A stretch of 64,000 bases of DNA from a virus, in IMG/VR virus record IMGVR_UViG_3300007517_000005, positions 1 through 64,000 of that record. One strand, given 5' to 3'. Positions 52,231-59,968 of the stretch are shown here, piece by piece; position 1 is the stretch's first letter; every line of letters begins with the position of its first letter. The translations under genes were made by a program, and so were the position numbers. A model generated the notes under the pieces. The model was not told the origin of the DNA and searched no databases. It saw nothing but the letters and a program-made list of their open reading frames with translations.

Positions 52231-52329
52231 ATGACTAATAACTCACTACAGTATAACGTACGCTATGGCTTCTTAGATGGCGGTGAGCTACTACACCTCC
52301 ATAAGTGTGTGCGTACAATGAGGCGTTAA
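52231..52329 (+). pseudogene. Truncated tandem paralogue of the preceding gene
   Basis: 32 codons: VRYGFLDGGELLHLHKC matches the N-terminus of the protein at 51775, then the frame stops. Both starts share the leader TACAAGGAGAACATTG followed by RCTCATGA, showing a tandem duplication that later lost most of one copy. Confidence 0.7.
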
Positions 52330-52423
52330 GCATATAGTTATGGGCCGGCCTATTGTCACACAGAGAAGTAAGTTGATGTCAGTTATTTAATGAGGCAAGA
52401 GCTATAAAAGAGAGAGGATAACT

Positions 52424-52756
52424 ATGAGATGTATATACACTGTCCACACTGGCATATACGAGGAAAGAGACGATAATCTGTGGCCTACACCGAGACCCCC
52501 TATGTTAGATTACGTGTACAAGTGCACGGTGAACTACTCCTGCAAACTACCACCATCTATTAATGCCTCCGTGTGGGAATTGGTAAAGCCCCTTGGTATG
52601 CCAAGCATGTGGTGGGCTACTGATGTATTGACACCCCCTTCTATAGGCTGGGATGTGGATGTACCTGGTCATACCACAGAAGTCAGGATCATAGGTATGA
52701 AACAGTATAAGCATCATCTAGTAGCTTCTTGTAAGGTTCTACATGAACAGAGTTAG
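52424..52756 (+). CDS. Hypothetical protein
   Basis: 110 residues after AGAGAGGATAACT-ATG. Beta-rich (MRCIYTVHTGIYEERDD, TTEVRIIGMKQYKHHLVASC), no recognised family. Confidence 0.6.
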   Translation: MRCIYTVHTGIYEERDDNLWPTPRPPMLDYVYKCTVNYSCKLPPSINASVWELVKPLGMPSMWWATDVLTPPSIGWDVDVPGHTTEVRIIGMKQYKHHLVASCKVLHEQS

Positions 52757-52838
52757 ATATGCCCCCCTTGTAAAGGTGGAGTCAATGAAGGGAATTACCG
52801 GGTTCTAAGTTAACTTAGATAGTTTATTAAGCGTCACT

Positions 52839-53154
52839 ATGAACTACATAGACATTCACGATAAGATCATTGGTACCACGCACAGTCTAGAATTATTACC
52901 GCCTTCTATTTTGGAGGATGTACTGAATACCTAGCAACGCTGGGAGCGTAGCGACCTACTGTACATTCAATTATGTCAGAGATATGCAGCACCCGTCTAT
53001 CAAGGTAAATATACATGCTGCTATGGATACGGGTATGGGTACTTACCGCACTGTGTGCACTGTATTGATTGATAATCTACCTAGCATACTCTTCTTAGTG
53101 AATACTGATCGTGAAGAATATGAGTACTCCTATGAAGAGCTGCAACTTAGTTGA
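52839..53154 (+). pseudogene. Small gene interrupted by a family-B insertion
   Basis: ATG 52839 opens a 31-codon frame (NYIDIHDKIIGTTHSLELL) whose stop lies inside a family-B repeat (52934-52954, CCTA on both sides). Past the repeat, another frame continues protein-like sequence (HPSIKVNIHAAMDTGMG... to EYSYEELQLS, stop 53154), with an ATG at 52984. Removing the 25-bp insertion does not by itself prove continuity, but the pattern matches the gene broken at 60002. Confidence 0.45.
52934..52954 (+). repeat. Family-B 21-bp repeat with CCTA direct repeats
   Basis: GCAACGCT-GGG-AGCGTAGC-GA flanked by CCTA at 52930 and 52955. Confidence 0.9.
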
Positions 53155-53200
53155 CATATGAGTGTACAATGTCGTATTATACATGTAACGAGTTGAGGGC

Positions 53201-53523
53201 AGGATTATAAATTATGTTACCCCTGAAGAAGCAGCACAGCACTTAGGTGTTACTTAACCCATAACTATAAGGTTATACTTCTGCTTACCTTTGAGACTTC
53301 CAACATGGTGGCCAAGGTAAAGAGAAGGATTGGGTCTAAGACTGCCAGGGTCATGTTAACGAGGTTCAAGCAGACATTAAAGCATCAAGCTGAACTTTGC
53401 TCCCGTGAGGTAGTAGAAGTGTCTGAAGCCTACACCAGTAAGACTTGTACCAAGTGCGGACAAGTACATACAAAGCTAGGTCGCTACGCTCCCAGCGTTG
53501 CTAGGCAGTTCCAAGATCTTTAG
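53201..53523 (+). mobile_element. Decayed IS607-type element: TnpA start plus TnpB zinc-ribbon remnant
   Basis: 53204-53257 reads INYVTPEEAAQHLGVT before a stop, like the N-terminal HTH of IS607-type serine transposases (TnpA). From about 53260 another frame gives FETSNMVAKVKRRIGSKTAR..., VSEAYTSKTCTKCGQVHTKLG, the C-terminal zinc-ribbon part of TnpB/OrfB. Nearly all of TnpA and most of TnpB are missing. A family-B repeat (53481-53501) has inserted right after KLG. The remnant cannot be functional. Confidence 0.8.
53481..53501 (+). repeat. Family-B 21-bp repeat inside the tnpB remnant
   Basis: Unit flanked by TAGG at 53477 and 53502. Confidence 0.9.
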
Positions 53524-53650
53524 GTGCCCTTGGCATTATGCTAAGGGCTTTGAGGGATATCTCCACTACATTAAGTAGTGCTATCATTGACCCCTGAGTA
53601 GTGATATTCAGGAATGTTCAGTGTAAATATATCAGCTAGGTGGTACACGT

Positions 53651-53743
53651 ATGTTGTACGGTAAGGCATACATCTATGAGCGCAGAGTCAGTGGCTATGT
53701 CGAGAACACAGAAGGGTTAGGGGTTTTACTAGACCGTAGATAA
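53651..53743 (+). CDS. Very small hypothetical ORF
   Basis: 30 codons (MLYGKAYIYERRVSGYVEN and following) after AGGTGGTACACGT-ATG, followed by a strong terminator. Could be the end of a decayed gene. No family recognised. Confidence 0.35.
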   Translation: MLYGKAYIYERRVSGYVENTEGLGVLLDRR

Positions 53744-53762
53744 ACCCTACACACACAATAAA

Positions 53763-53797
53763 AAGGGGAGTGCTATCAGATAGACACTCCCCCGTTT
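53763..53797 (+). terminator. Rho-independent-type terminator
   Basis: GGGGAGTG...CACTCCCC stem (8 bp, 12-nt loop) preceded by AAAAA and followed by CGTTTG; A-rich left side means it could act in both directions. Confidence 0.7.
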
Positions 53798-53842
53798 GCG
53801 TGGTACACTATAAATATCAACCTAAATAGGGGACCCCGCAAT

Positions 53843-54604
53843 ATGTTTAATATATCACTGACCACCGCTACATACAACCCGACGGCAGCTACAGGCATCA
53901 AGAGAGCCATCTACACCTACTCTCAAGATAATAGGGTTATTAAGTCATCCTCCAAGAAGAGAGTCCTTAAGCTGCGTGGGAAGAGGGTTGCTAATGGCCC
54001 CCTATATAATAATGAATCCCTACGCGCACCATTAGATGAGATATCTACTTCTATACTCACGATAGTCGGTGTACTGTATATGGGTGCAGAGAGGAAGTCT
54101 ACAGTGCCTGTACAGTGGGTGCAAGATAGACGTGGTAACTGGAGACGGGCTATCACACAGAAGGCATTCAGAGCTCTTCCACAGTACATGCAGCAGATCG
54201 CTATAGATAAAGGCGTGGATGTTAGAGGGAGTGTTACCTTCTCACGCTGCGTAATGGCGTGGGCTGGTATTACTGTCAGTGGTCTCGATGTACACCACGT
54301 CAATATGGATACTACAGATGACCGTCTCGGGAACTTACAGGCATTAACTAAGGCTGAACATGCTGCCGCACATGCTGATAAGGATGACCTCCTATGGGAT
54401 GCTGATTGGTACGAGTACAACTCATACTGTGAAGGACTGCTGCGTATTAATCAGACCTTCTTATTGAGTGATGAGGATATCGCAGTAGCTATAGCGGCTG
54501 CATTAGAGCCTCCTACACACGAGATAGAAGAACTATCTGATGCTGATCGGTGGGACCTGGCATGGGCTGCAATGTGGGCTGACGAAGAGATAGAGATAAT
54601 GTAA
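53843..54604 (+). CDS. HNH endonuclease
   Basis: 253 residues. Residues ~130-175 have the HNH core: GLDVHHVNMDTTDDRLGNLQ, then LTKAEHAAAH, with the His-His, Asn and final His in the expected order. The N-terminus is basic (KSSSKKRVLKLRGKRV), and the C-terminal ~75 residues are acidic. A TATAAAT sits about 30 bp upstream. Free-standing HNH homing nuclease is the likely class. Confidence 0.85.
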   Translation: MFNISLTTATYNPTAATGIKRAIYTYSQDNRVIKSSSKKRVLKLRGKRVANGPLYNNESLRAPLDEISTSILTIVGVLYMGAERKSTVPVQWVQDRRGNWRRAITQKAFRALPQYMQQIAIDKGVDVRGSVTFSRCVMAWAGITVSGLDVHHVNMDTTDDRLGNLQALTKAEHAAAHADKDDLLWDADWYEYNSYCEGLLRINQTFLLSDEDIAVAIAAALEPPTHEIEELSDADRWDLAWAAMWADEEIEIM

Positions 54605-54621
54605 CTACTACAAAGAGAGAT

Positions 54622-55212
54622 ATGAATATAACTGGACGATGGGATGCTGTGAGCCTGACGGGAGAAGGGACCGGCCCTTACATTACTGTCACTGGTGAGA
54701 CACTCACGACTACTATTACCATAGATAATGATAGGCAAGTTAGTATTAATATCATTGATCTGTCCAGCCCATTAGGTGTTGGGGTAGATGTAGATACAGC
54801 GTATGAGGCAGTGATTGGCCTTGAGGCGCAGCTAACTCAAGTCTTCAGTGTATGGTCGATAGAGCAGTACCTCAAGGATAAACTACTATCACAAGTATCA
54901 TTGGTAGGCTGGGGTGGCCGTAACTGGCTACTACAGTGTAATGATGAAGGACTATATTGGCAGCTATTACTTAAACCTGGTAGACGAGCTAATATAACCG
55001 TCACAGTCTACCTAGACATAGATCTAGATGCTTACTTAAATCTTCATGAGCGTACTGTAACTAGACGATATATATGCCTTGAAGCTAGAGATATCCATGG
55101 GGTAGTGGCAGAGATACACGCAATAGATATCCCCAAAGATGTACTGATTATAGATGATCAATTAGTTAGGGACTACTTACCCCAGGATTATATAGCGGTT
55201 AAAGATGTCTGA
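54622..55212 (+). CDS. Hypothetical protein
   Basis: 196 residues after AGAGAGAT-ATG. Beta-rich N-terminal half (GRWDAVSLTGEGTGPYITV) and a C-terminal VPKDVLIID-like segment (IDIPKDVLIIDDQLVRDYL) that resembles the remnant at 57235. No recognised family. Confidence 0.6.
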   Translation: MNITGRWDAVSLTGEGTGPYITVTGETLTTTITIDNDRQVSINIIDLSSPLGVGVDVDTAYEAVIGLEAQLTQVFSVWSIEQYLKDKLLSQVSLVGWGGRNWLLQCNDEGLYWQLLLKPGRRANITVTVYLDIDLDAYLNLHERTVTRRYICLEARDIHGVVAEIHAIDIPKDVLIIDDQLVRDYLPQDYIAVKDV

Positions 55213-55224
55213 TAGGTAATAGAT

Positions 55225-55746
55225 ATGGCAAAGCTATGGTTGGTAGGGCGTACAGATACCACGAGGAATGAGTACCTTGAGATGGTTGTATCTGCAGGTA
55301 CGAGAGAGCAGGTACTGAGTATTAATCCCAACAATGGGAAGGTTATAGAGTTATATAAGGATGGTAGTGGTTACTACTGTGCGGGGTGGACTGATCCCGA
55401 ACACCTAACTATAGAATGTATTGGTGCCTCAGTACATACAAGTAACCGCCTCATACTAACATCATGGAATGAAGGGGAGAATGGCACACCCTCACCACCA
55501 TATACTAAGGGGGGAGTACAAGATACTATCACTAACTTATACCTAGTAGATAGGGGGTTCTGTATCTATTACTCCTTTAATAAGGTACTCATTGCTTGTG
55601 ATAGTTTAGAGAGTACAACTGCTACATCATTACTAAATGAGATGTTGGGTATCAACTGGTACCAGGAACGGTTCGCATATATAGAGTGCGTTGGTACGAC
55701 CAATATACACGGCATAGTATTAGCATCTTACGGGGCTGGCTCATGA
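55225..55746 (+). CDS. Hypothetical protein of the 'KLWLV' family
   Basis: 173 residues. KLWLVGRTDTTRNEYLEMVV relates it to the gene at 47182, and an internal NLYLVDRGFCIYYSF repeats the same strand, so it may hold two copies of the small domain. Overlaps the next start by ATGA. Function unknown. Confidence 0.6.
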   Translation: MAKLWLVGRTDTTRNEYLEMVVSAGTREQVLSINPNNGKVIELYKDGSGYYCAGWTDPEHLTIECIGASVHTSNRLILTSWNEGENGTPSPPYTKGGVQDTITNLYLVDRGFCIYYSFNKVLIACDSLESTTATSLLNEMLGINWYQERFAYIECVGTTNIHGIVLASYGAGS

Positions 55747-56126
55747 ACATAACTAAGCTCAAAGAGATAATCTACTGGAGTCTTGAGGGTGTACAGGTGC
55801 CGCGAGCCACGCCCCTTCTTGAGGTATTGACACACATCAAGTGCCATACTACAGCGCCCCTATTAAGGAGTCCTAGAAAGCCACGCCTACGTGAGCACTA
55901 CTCTGTAAATCCCACAGTATCTATATATATTAAGGGGGTTAATAATGCCATTGACTCAACCATCGTATACAAGAGTAATGGCTACGTAGATATAGAATCA
56001 TTAATGCCTGATATACAGTTATGGATAGAGGAGAACCATAGCATTAGTAATTGGGAGAGAGAGTCGCGGGAGTATGATAGGGTCACCAACTACCACCTAA
56101 ATGGTATCGATTACCCCAACATATAA
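55743..56126 (+). CDS. Hypothetical protein with family-A insertion
   Basis: 127 residues from ATG 55743 (ATGA overlap). Residues ~18-27 (VPRATPLLEV) are encoded by a family-A repeat (55799-55821, AGGT on both sides, 27-bp gain in frame). Rest is alpha/beta, no recognised family. Confidence 0.6.
   Translation: MNITKLKEIIYWSLEGVQVPRATPLLEVLTHIKCHTTAPLLRSPRKPRLREHYSVNPTVSIYIKGVNNAIDSTIVYKSNGYVDIESLMPDIQLWIEENHSISNWERESREYDRVTNYHLNGIDYPNI
55799..55821 (+). repeat. Family-A 23-bp repeat in frame
   Basis: Flanked by AGGT at 55795 and 55822. Confidence 0.85.
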
Positions 56127-56155
56127 CAACCCCTTACTTATCTCTCAAGGAGACT

Positions 56156-56353
56156 ACGGGGGTACCGATACGTAGTGAACTACCAGCAACAATAGTAGAT
56201 ATCAAGGTATGTAAGCTAGGGGGTAGTATCCATATATACTATGGGGATAATGAGTGGAACTATAACATAGAGTTCCCAATAACAGTGCAGCGGATACTGG
56301 AAGCCATCCACACTAACTATAAAGGGGCTAGAGACGTACCCTCTATATTCTAA
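56156..56353 (+). pseudogene. Coding-like frame without a usable start
   Basis: A 65-codon frame (VPIRSELPATIVDIKVCK, then GGSIHIYYGDNEWNYNIEF) ending at TAA 56351. AAGGAG stands at 56147-56152 but only ACG, GGG and GTA follow at usable distance, so the start codon seems lost or non-standard. No family recognised. Confidence 0.4.
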
Positions 56354-56372
56354 AGGTATAACAGGGAGAGAT

Positions 56373-57167
56373 ATGTCTGATTACTCTGGGGATGCCACAT
56401 TAGAGGATTGGTTGAGTAAGGAAGTATTCAATAGCCCGGTACCTAAAGAAGTAGTAGATAAGTTCAAGGGGTACCGCACGGGTATAGAGAATGATGTAGG
56501 GGCCTGGATAAGTCAATCATATGATGAATGGCACATAGGTTGGAGGAGTTGGGGTAGGGGGTACAATACAGTGGACGAGGAGTTTGAGGTAATAGTACAA
56601 TCATGTATCGCACAAGTAACTAAGTACAAACTATCACAGGTAGACATGGCTAGATATACAGGCAAGGCTACATTAGAGGATTGGTTATCTATAGAGGTAT
56701 TTAAATGCCCCATCCCTAAAGAAGTAGTAGATAGATTCGAGGTGTACCGCACACGTGTAGAGGATGATGTACAAGCTTGGATAGATCAGAGTACAACCCA
56801 CCGTCAAGGATGGAACTTATGGGGCAGGGGGCGCGATGACTTAGATCACTCGTTCTATGAGTTAGTAGAAGTATGCACCCCTTATGTTGAGGCGTATATA
56901 GAGTTCCATGGATTACCTAGACATGATTGTACTATGAGCCTGTACATAGTATTAGGTACACCAGGAGTAGTATCAGAAGCAATGCTTGTAATGGCAGATA
57001 CATTGGAGCAGGCATTAGATTATAGTTGCCACATGACAGGCAATGATAGGGCTAGTGCTAAGGGGTACTTAATGTGCGATGTCAATGGTGAGGCGCAGCA
57101 CCTATACGGTAATGTATCTAAGGCTTTGCAAGAGTATGTACAGATCCATAATGCAGGATTATTATGA
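56373..57167 (+). CDS. Protein with internal duplication of a ~95-residue unit
   Basis: 264 residues. Residues ~1-95 and ~96-190 repeat each other: ATLEDWLSKEVFNSPVPKEV versus ATLEDWLSIEVFKCPIPKEV, each followed by a GW..WGRG segment. The last ~75 residues begin MSLYIVLGTPGVVSEAMLVM, a 'strand then helix' start resembling the KLWLV proteins. No known function. SD GGGAGAGAT-ATG. Confidence 0.65.
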   Translation: MSDYSGDATLEDWLSKEVFNSPVPKEVVDKFKGYRTGIENDVGAWISQSYDEWHIGWRSWGRGYNTVDEEFEVIVQSCIAQVTKYKLSQVDMARYTGKATLEDWLSIEVFKCPIPKEVVDRFEVYRTRVEDDVQAWIDQSTTHRQGWNLWGRGRDDLDHSFYELVEVCTPYVEAYIEFHGLPRHDCTMSLYIVLGTPGVVSEAMLVMADTLEQALDYSCHMTGNDRASAKGYLMCDVNGEAQHLYGNVSKALQEYVQIHNAGLL

Positions 57168-57342
57168 TAGATAGTATACCGGGTACATTAGAAGTAGAGT
57201 GGTGTATCTCAATGTACATAGTAACAATACACACATGACTCTAGCCGGTATCAAGGTACCAGAAGGCGTGATATCCAATCAGACCATAAAGGACTTCATG
57301 ATATCAGATGAATACGTACAGTACATAGTAAATGACCAATGA
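57164..57342 (+). pseudogene. Fragmentary gene in two frames
   Basis: ATG 57164 gives MIDSIPGTLEVEWCISMYIV.. to TGA at 57236; an overlapping frame from ATG 57235 continues TLAGIKVPEGVISNQTIKDF to TGA 57342. The second part resembles the C-terminus of the protein at 54622. A frameshifted paralogue is likely. Confidence 0.4.
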
Positions 57343-57352
57343 GGTAATAGAC

Positions 57353-57631
57353 ATGCAGATAGTTGTAATGATAGCGATAGTAGCAGCGGTGTGGGCAGCC
57401 CTCGCCCCAGGTAAGGCCCCACGTAAGAAATCAGGTGTACCGTCTAGTATGGCAAGGATACGCAAGCTAGAAGGGTTAAGGAATAGGGGGGCCTTAGTTA
57501 TGAAACTAGGGCGAGGTACTAATAGTGTGGAGGTAATAACCAGAGATAGTAGGAAGATATTAGATGAGCTAATAGAACAGGAGAAGGATGGCCTGATTAA
57601 TATATTCAAGGGGGAGGAATACAATGATTAA
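57353..57631 (+). CDS. Small membrane-anchored hypothetical protein
   Basis: 92 residues from ATG 57353 (after GAGGTAATAGAC). The first ~18 residues (QIVVMIAIVAAVWAALAPG) form a single hydrophobic segment, followed by a Lys/Arg-rich region and an acidic helix. Probably one membrane pass. No family recognised. Confidence 0.6.
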   Translation: MQIVVMIAIVAAVWAALAPGKAPRKKSGVPSSMARIRKLEGLRNRGALVMKLGRGTNSVEVITRDSRKILDELIEQEKDGLINIFKGEEYND

Positions 57632-57935
57632 TGACATCAGGCAGTGGGTACAGGAGAATGACCACTTATCATTAATGTGGTGTAATGGAGATGAATTACA
57701 GTTCAAAGATGGCATACATTATTACCGCATCTTGCACGATGCAATAGATGTAGCAATAATAGAAGGATTCTGTAGATGGGGGCCCGATACCAAATACTAC
57801 ATGATGTACACGCCTTACTCTAAAGAAGAGCTAGTACGACTAACTAAAGTATGTAGGTACTTAACACAGCATGTAGTGAACACACAAAGTACTGAGATAG
57901 ACTTAGCAGATCTAATGGATATAATCAACCAATAA
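57624..57935 (+). CDS. Small hypothetical protein
   Basis: 103 residues, SD GGGGAGGAATACA-ATG, overlapping the previous gene by 8 bp. Trp/Tyr-rich alpha/beta sequence with acidic C-terminal helix. No family recognised. Confidence 0.6.
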   Translation: MINDIRQWVQENDHLSLMWCNGDELQFKDGIHYYRILHDAIDVAIIEGFCRWGPDTKYYMMYTPYSKEELVRLTKVCRYLTQHVVNTQSTEIDLADLMDIINQ

Positions 57936-57947
57936 AAAGAGAGAGCC

Positions 57948-58529
57948 ATGAGTAATCAACAGACCGGTACTACTACAGAACTACCAGTATATGCACCTTC
58001 ATCATGGAAGTTAAATGCAAGTACGTCATTAGAGAGTACACCTGCGCTATCACCAGGGCGGCAATTAATAGCCTTAGTGGGTAAGAAGAATACGGGTAAG
58101 CACACGTACTTAACGGACTACTACAAGAGTCTTAGTAATGGGGTGTACGAGTATTTAGCATATGAGAGATCTCTTGAGGAGAATGGCATACACCCCCATG
58201 AGCAAGTAGAGTACGTCAATCAATTAAGAGTGAGTGGGGAGTATACGCCAACGCACGATGTATTACCAGACCCTTACATGTTCGTGACGTACAGCCCTTA
58301 TATACTGGATGGCATAGGGTGGGATGAGGCACACAATGTAATCTTCTTCCACAGATGTGGGAAGGGTAGATTCTACCGTGGGTCATTACTATGTAACCCC
58401 ACATTCATGAGTAGCTTAACGAGGATGAGGAGTGTACTAACCCTCGGCCAGTTCTGGTACACACAGGGTGAGGCATGGTTAGAGGAGTGTGGCGAGGATG
58501 TAACAGACATAGGTTTAGTACTACCATAG
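57948..58529 (+). CDS. P-loop-like protein
   Basis: 193 residues. LIALVGKKNTGKHTYLTDYY has the GxxxxGK form of a Walker A motif, with His instead of the usual Ser/Thr, then VTYSPYILDGIGWDEAHNVI resembles the sensor/D-loop area of ABC- and OLD-like ATPases. Short for an ATPase and no clear Walker B, so ATP binding is uncertain. Its end overlaps the minus-strand gene by 9 bp. Confidence 0.55.
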   Translation: MSNQQTGTTTELPVYAPSSWKLNASTSLESTPALSPGRQLIALVGKKNTGKHTYLTDYYKSLSNGVYEYLAYERSLEENGIHPHEQVEYVNQLRVSGEYTPTHDVLPDPYMFVTYSPYILDGIGWDEAHNVIFFHRCGKGRFYRGSLLCNPTFMSSLTRMRSVLTLGQFWYTQGEAWLEECGEDVTDIGLVLP

Positions 58530-58811
58530 GACATTGTAAGACCAGTATGCCGCCTGTAGTTTATTCTTATAGGCGGGCTTACCATCTTTAGTCTTAATAG
58601 CCGCATGCCTAGAGCGATAATTAGCCCTACGTTTAGGGTCGCGGTGAAGGGTGTAATCACTCATCGTGCTATCGCCGAAGTGTAGTAATCGGCAGTTATC
58701 ACCTATGCAGGCAAATACTGCCTTCTTCTTACCAGTACGACAACTCTTGACGGGGGTATTGGGTGTCATGCGCCTCTTCGTACCAGGGATTAATGGTGGT
58801 GTACGTTTCAT
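58521..58811 (-). CDS. Small basic protein (DUF5754-like)
   Basis: 96 residues: PNTPVKSCRTGKKKAVFACI, RLLHFGDSTMSDYTLHRDPK, RANYRSRHA and a final KLQAAYWSYNVLW. From memory this matches a family of small basic proteins in phages and giant viruses (DUF5754-like) with unknown function. It is one of two such minus-strand genes in the accessory region. Confidence 0.65.
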   Translation of the reverse strand: MKRTPPLIPGTKRRMTPNTPVKSCRTGKKKAVFACIGDNCRLLHFGDSTMSDYTLHRDPKRRANYRSRHAAIKTKDGKPAYKNKLQAAYWSYNVLW

Positions 58812-58862
58812 GTAAACAATCTATATAGTAATACACAATGCAAGCAGTAATGGAGGGGTGAT

Positions 58863-59231
58863 ATGCAAGCAAGTAATAAAGGGGCCGGCCCCCATAATAT
58901 AAGAGATAACAATAGGTCGTTAGCACTCCCGACAGGGAGGTATAGCTGTAATAGCCAAGAAGTGCCGTGCCGCGACCTGGAGACGGTACCTATTGCGGAT
59001 AGTGATTACCTTGAGGATATATTAAAGGGTGCAGATGAAGAGACACTAGCAAGTATATTAGAATGTACTGTAGAGGAGTTATATGAGCTCCTAGCGGGTG
59101 ATAAGGAACTAACCATGGAACACATAGATAATCTATCTGATAGTTATGACAGTACGCTAGGGAGTGTATTCAGGGTGGCATGTCAGCTAGCTAATGCAAT
59201 CAATAATCATACGTCAGGAACCTCAGCCTAA
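58863..59231 (+). CDS. Degenerate XRE/HigA-like helix-turn-helix protein
   Basis: 122 residues after GGAGGGGTGAT-ATG. Residues ~45-110 (DYLEDILKGADEETLASILE, then CTVEELYELLAGDKELTMEH) follow the spacing of HigA-type XRE repressors, but the recognition helix is diverged. A family-C repeat (58918-58937) encodes SLALPTGR and a worn family-A piece follows. Possibly a repressor or antitoxin relative. Confidence 0.5.
   Translation: MQASNKGAGPHNIRDNNRSLALPTGRYSCNSQEVPCRDLETVPIADSDYLEDILKGADEETLASILECTVEELYELLAGDKELTMEHIDNLSDSYDSTLGSVFRVACQLANAINNHTSGTSA
58918..58937 (+). repeat. Family-C repeat in frame
   Basis: CGTTAGCACTCCCGACAGGG flanked by AGGT at 58914 and 58938. Confidence 0.85.
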
Positions 59232-59263
59232 AGGTATGAGGCTTGAAAGAGTAATCTAACAAG

Positions 59264-59285
59264 CCGTCCTATAAGGACGGGGTTT
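59264..59285 (+). terminator. Hairpin followed by GGTTTC, terminator-like
   Basis: CCGTCCT-ATA-AGGACGG stem, then GGTTTCTACCC. From memory it resembles the hairpin seen at the right ends of cyanobacterial tnpB-type elements, so it may be a transposon relic reused as a terminator. Confidence 0.55.
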
Positions 59286-59301
59286 CTACCCAATTAACAA
59301 T

Positions 59302-59646
59302 ATGACGTGGGGTCTATTCTGGCACATGAATAAGGGATATAAAGACATGAGAGATAGCCGCATAAGTAGAGATGATCTGCATAGGTTACATAATCTGAAT
59401 GTACTATTTAGCACGGTGCTAGATGTAATAGATGATTGGGATAGGGTAAACCCAGACGCTACTAAAGAAGATAGGGAGGCTTATAGAGATCATACGTTCA
59501 GTATAACGTGGGATCTATTCTGGCACATAAATAGTAGTATCACGGTATCTGTTGATTATTATGACCCAGACACCACCTGCGAAGAAGACATGAGAGCTAG
59601 GTTAGATACATACAATAGTGCAAGTCAATCACGGGCATATAATTAG
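59302..59646 (+). CDS. Hypothetical protein with internal sequence repeat
   Basis: 114 residues. The start MTWGLFWHMNKG recurs as ITWDLFWHINSS about 67 residues later, and the DNA matches over ~35 bp with few changes, so part of the gene arose by tandem duplication of ~201 bp. The central DDLHRLHNL and WDRVNPDATKEDREAY regions are helical. No family recognised. Confidence 0.5.
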   Translation: MTWGLFWHMNKGYKDMRDSRISRDDLHRLHNLNVLFSTVLDVIDDWDRVNPDATKEDREAYRDHTFSITWDLFWHINSSITVSVDYYDPDTTCEEDMRARLDTYNSASQSRAYN

Positions 59647-59705
59647 AACTTGCCCAGATAGTGTGCTATAGTCATCATTAGTATGATGTGTGGGAGTACT
59701 AGCTT

Positions 59706-59743
59706 GTAGTGTATATCCTTCTCCCTGGAGAGGGTGTACACTA
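59706..59743 (+). other. Hairpin upstream of tRNA-Asn
   Basis: TAGTGTATATCC and GGGTGTACACTA can pair around a 14-nt loop. Could be part of the tRNA leader or a terminator of the gene ending at 59646. Confidence 0.4.
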
Positions 59744-59765
59744 AGGCATGGGCTCAACCCACTAA

Positions 59766-59837
59766 TGCTGGGTAGCACAGTGGCAGTGCGCTTGATTGTT
59801 ACTCAAGATGTCGTAGGTTCAATCCCTACCCCAGCAG
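59766..59837 (+). tRNA. tRNA-Asn (anticodon GTT)
   Basis: A full cloverleaf: acceptor TGCTGGG/CCCAGCA, D-stem GCAC/GTGC, anticodon stem CTTGA/TCAAG with loop TTGTTAC (GTT), T-stem GTAGG/CCTAC with loop TTCAATC, discriminator G. CCA is not encoded. It is the only tRNA seen in the window, followed by a terminator. It may supplement host Asn decoding. Confidence 0.95.
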
Positions 59838-59843
59838 TTATAT

Positions 59844-59874
59844 AAAGCCGGCCTTTAATGTGGGGCCGGCTTTA
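59844..59874 (+). terminator. Rho-independent-type terminator after the tRNA
   Basis: AAAGCCGGCC and GGCCGGCTTT form a perfect 10-bp stem around an 11-nt loop, immediately downstream of the tRNA. Confidence 0.8.
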
Positions 59875-59878
59875 TAGT

Positions 59879-59900
59879 GCCGTGACTACGCCCCTTCAAG
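59879..59900 (+). repeat. Family-A repeat with ATAGT direct repeats
   Basis: A 22-bp unit flanked by ATAGT at 59874 and 59901. Confidence 0.8.
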
Positions 59901-59968
59901 ATAGTAATGGAGAACTCTGATGCAATTATCTGATGAAGAAGAGCAGTTAATATAAAGGTAATACAGCC

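Noticed and set aside
53305-53523. Functional TnpB
   Set aside because: Only the C-terminal zinc-ribbon part remains and no RuvC core or full zinc ribbon is present.
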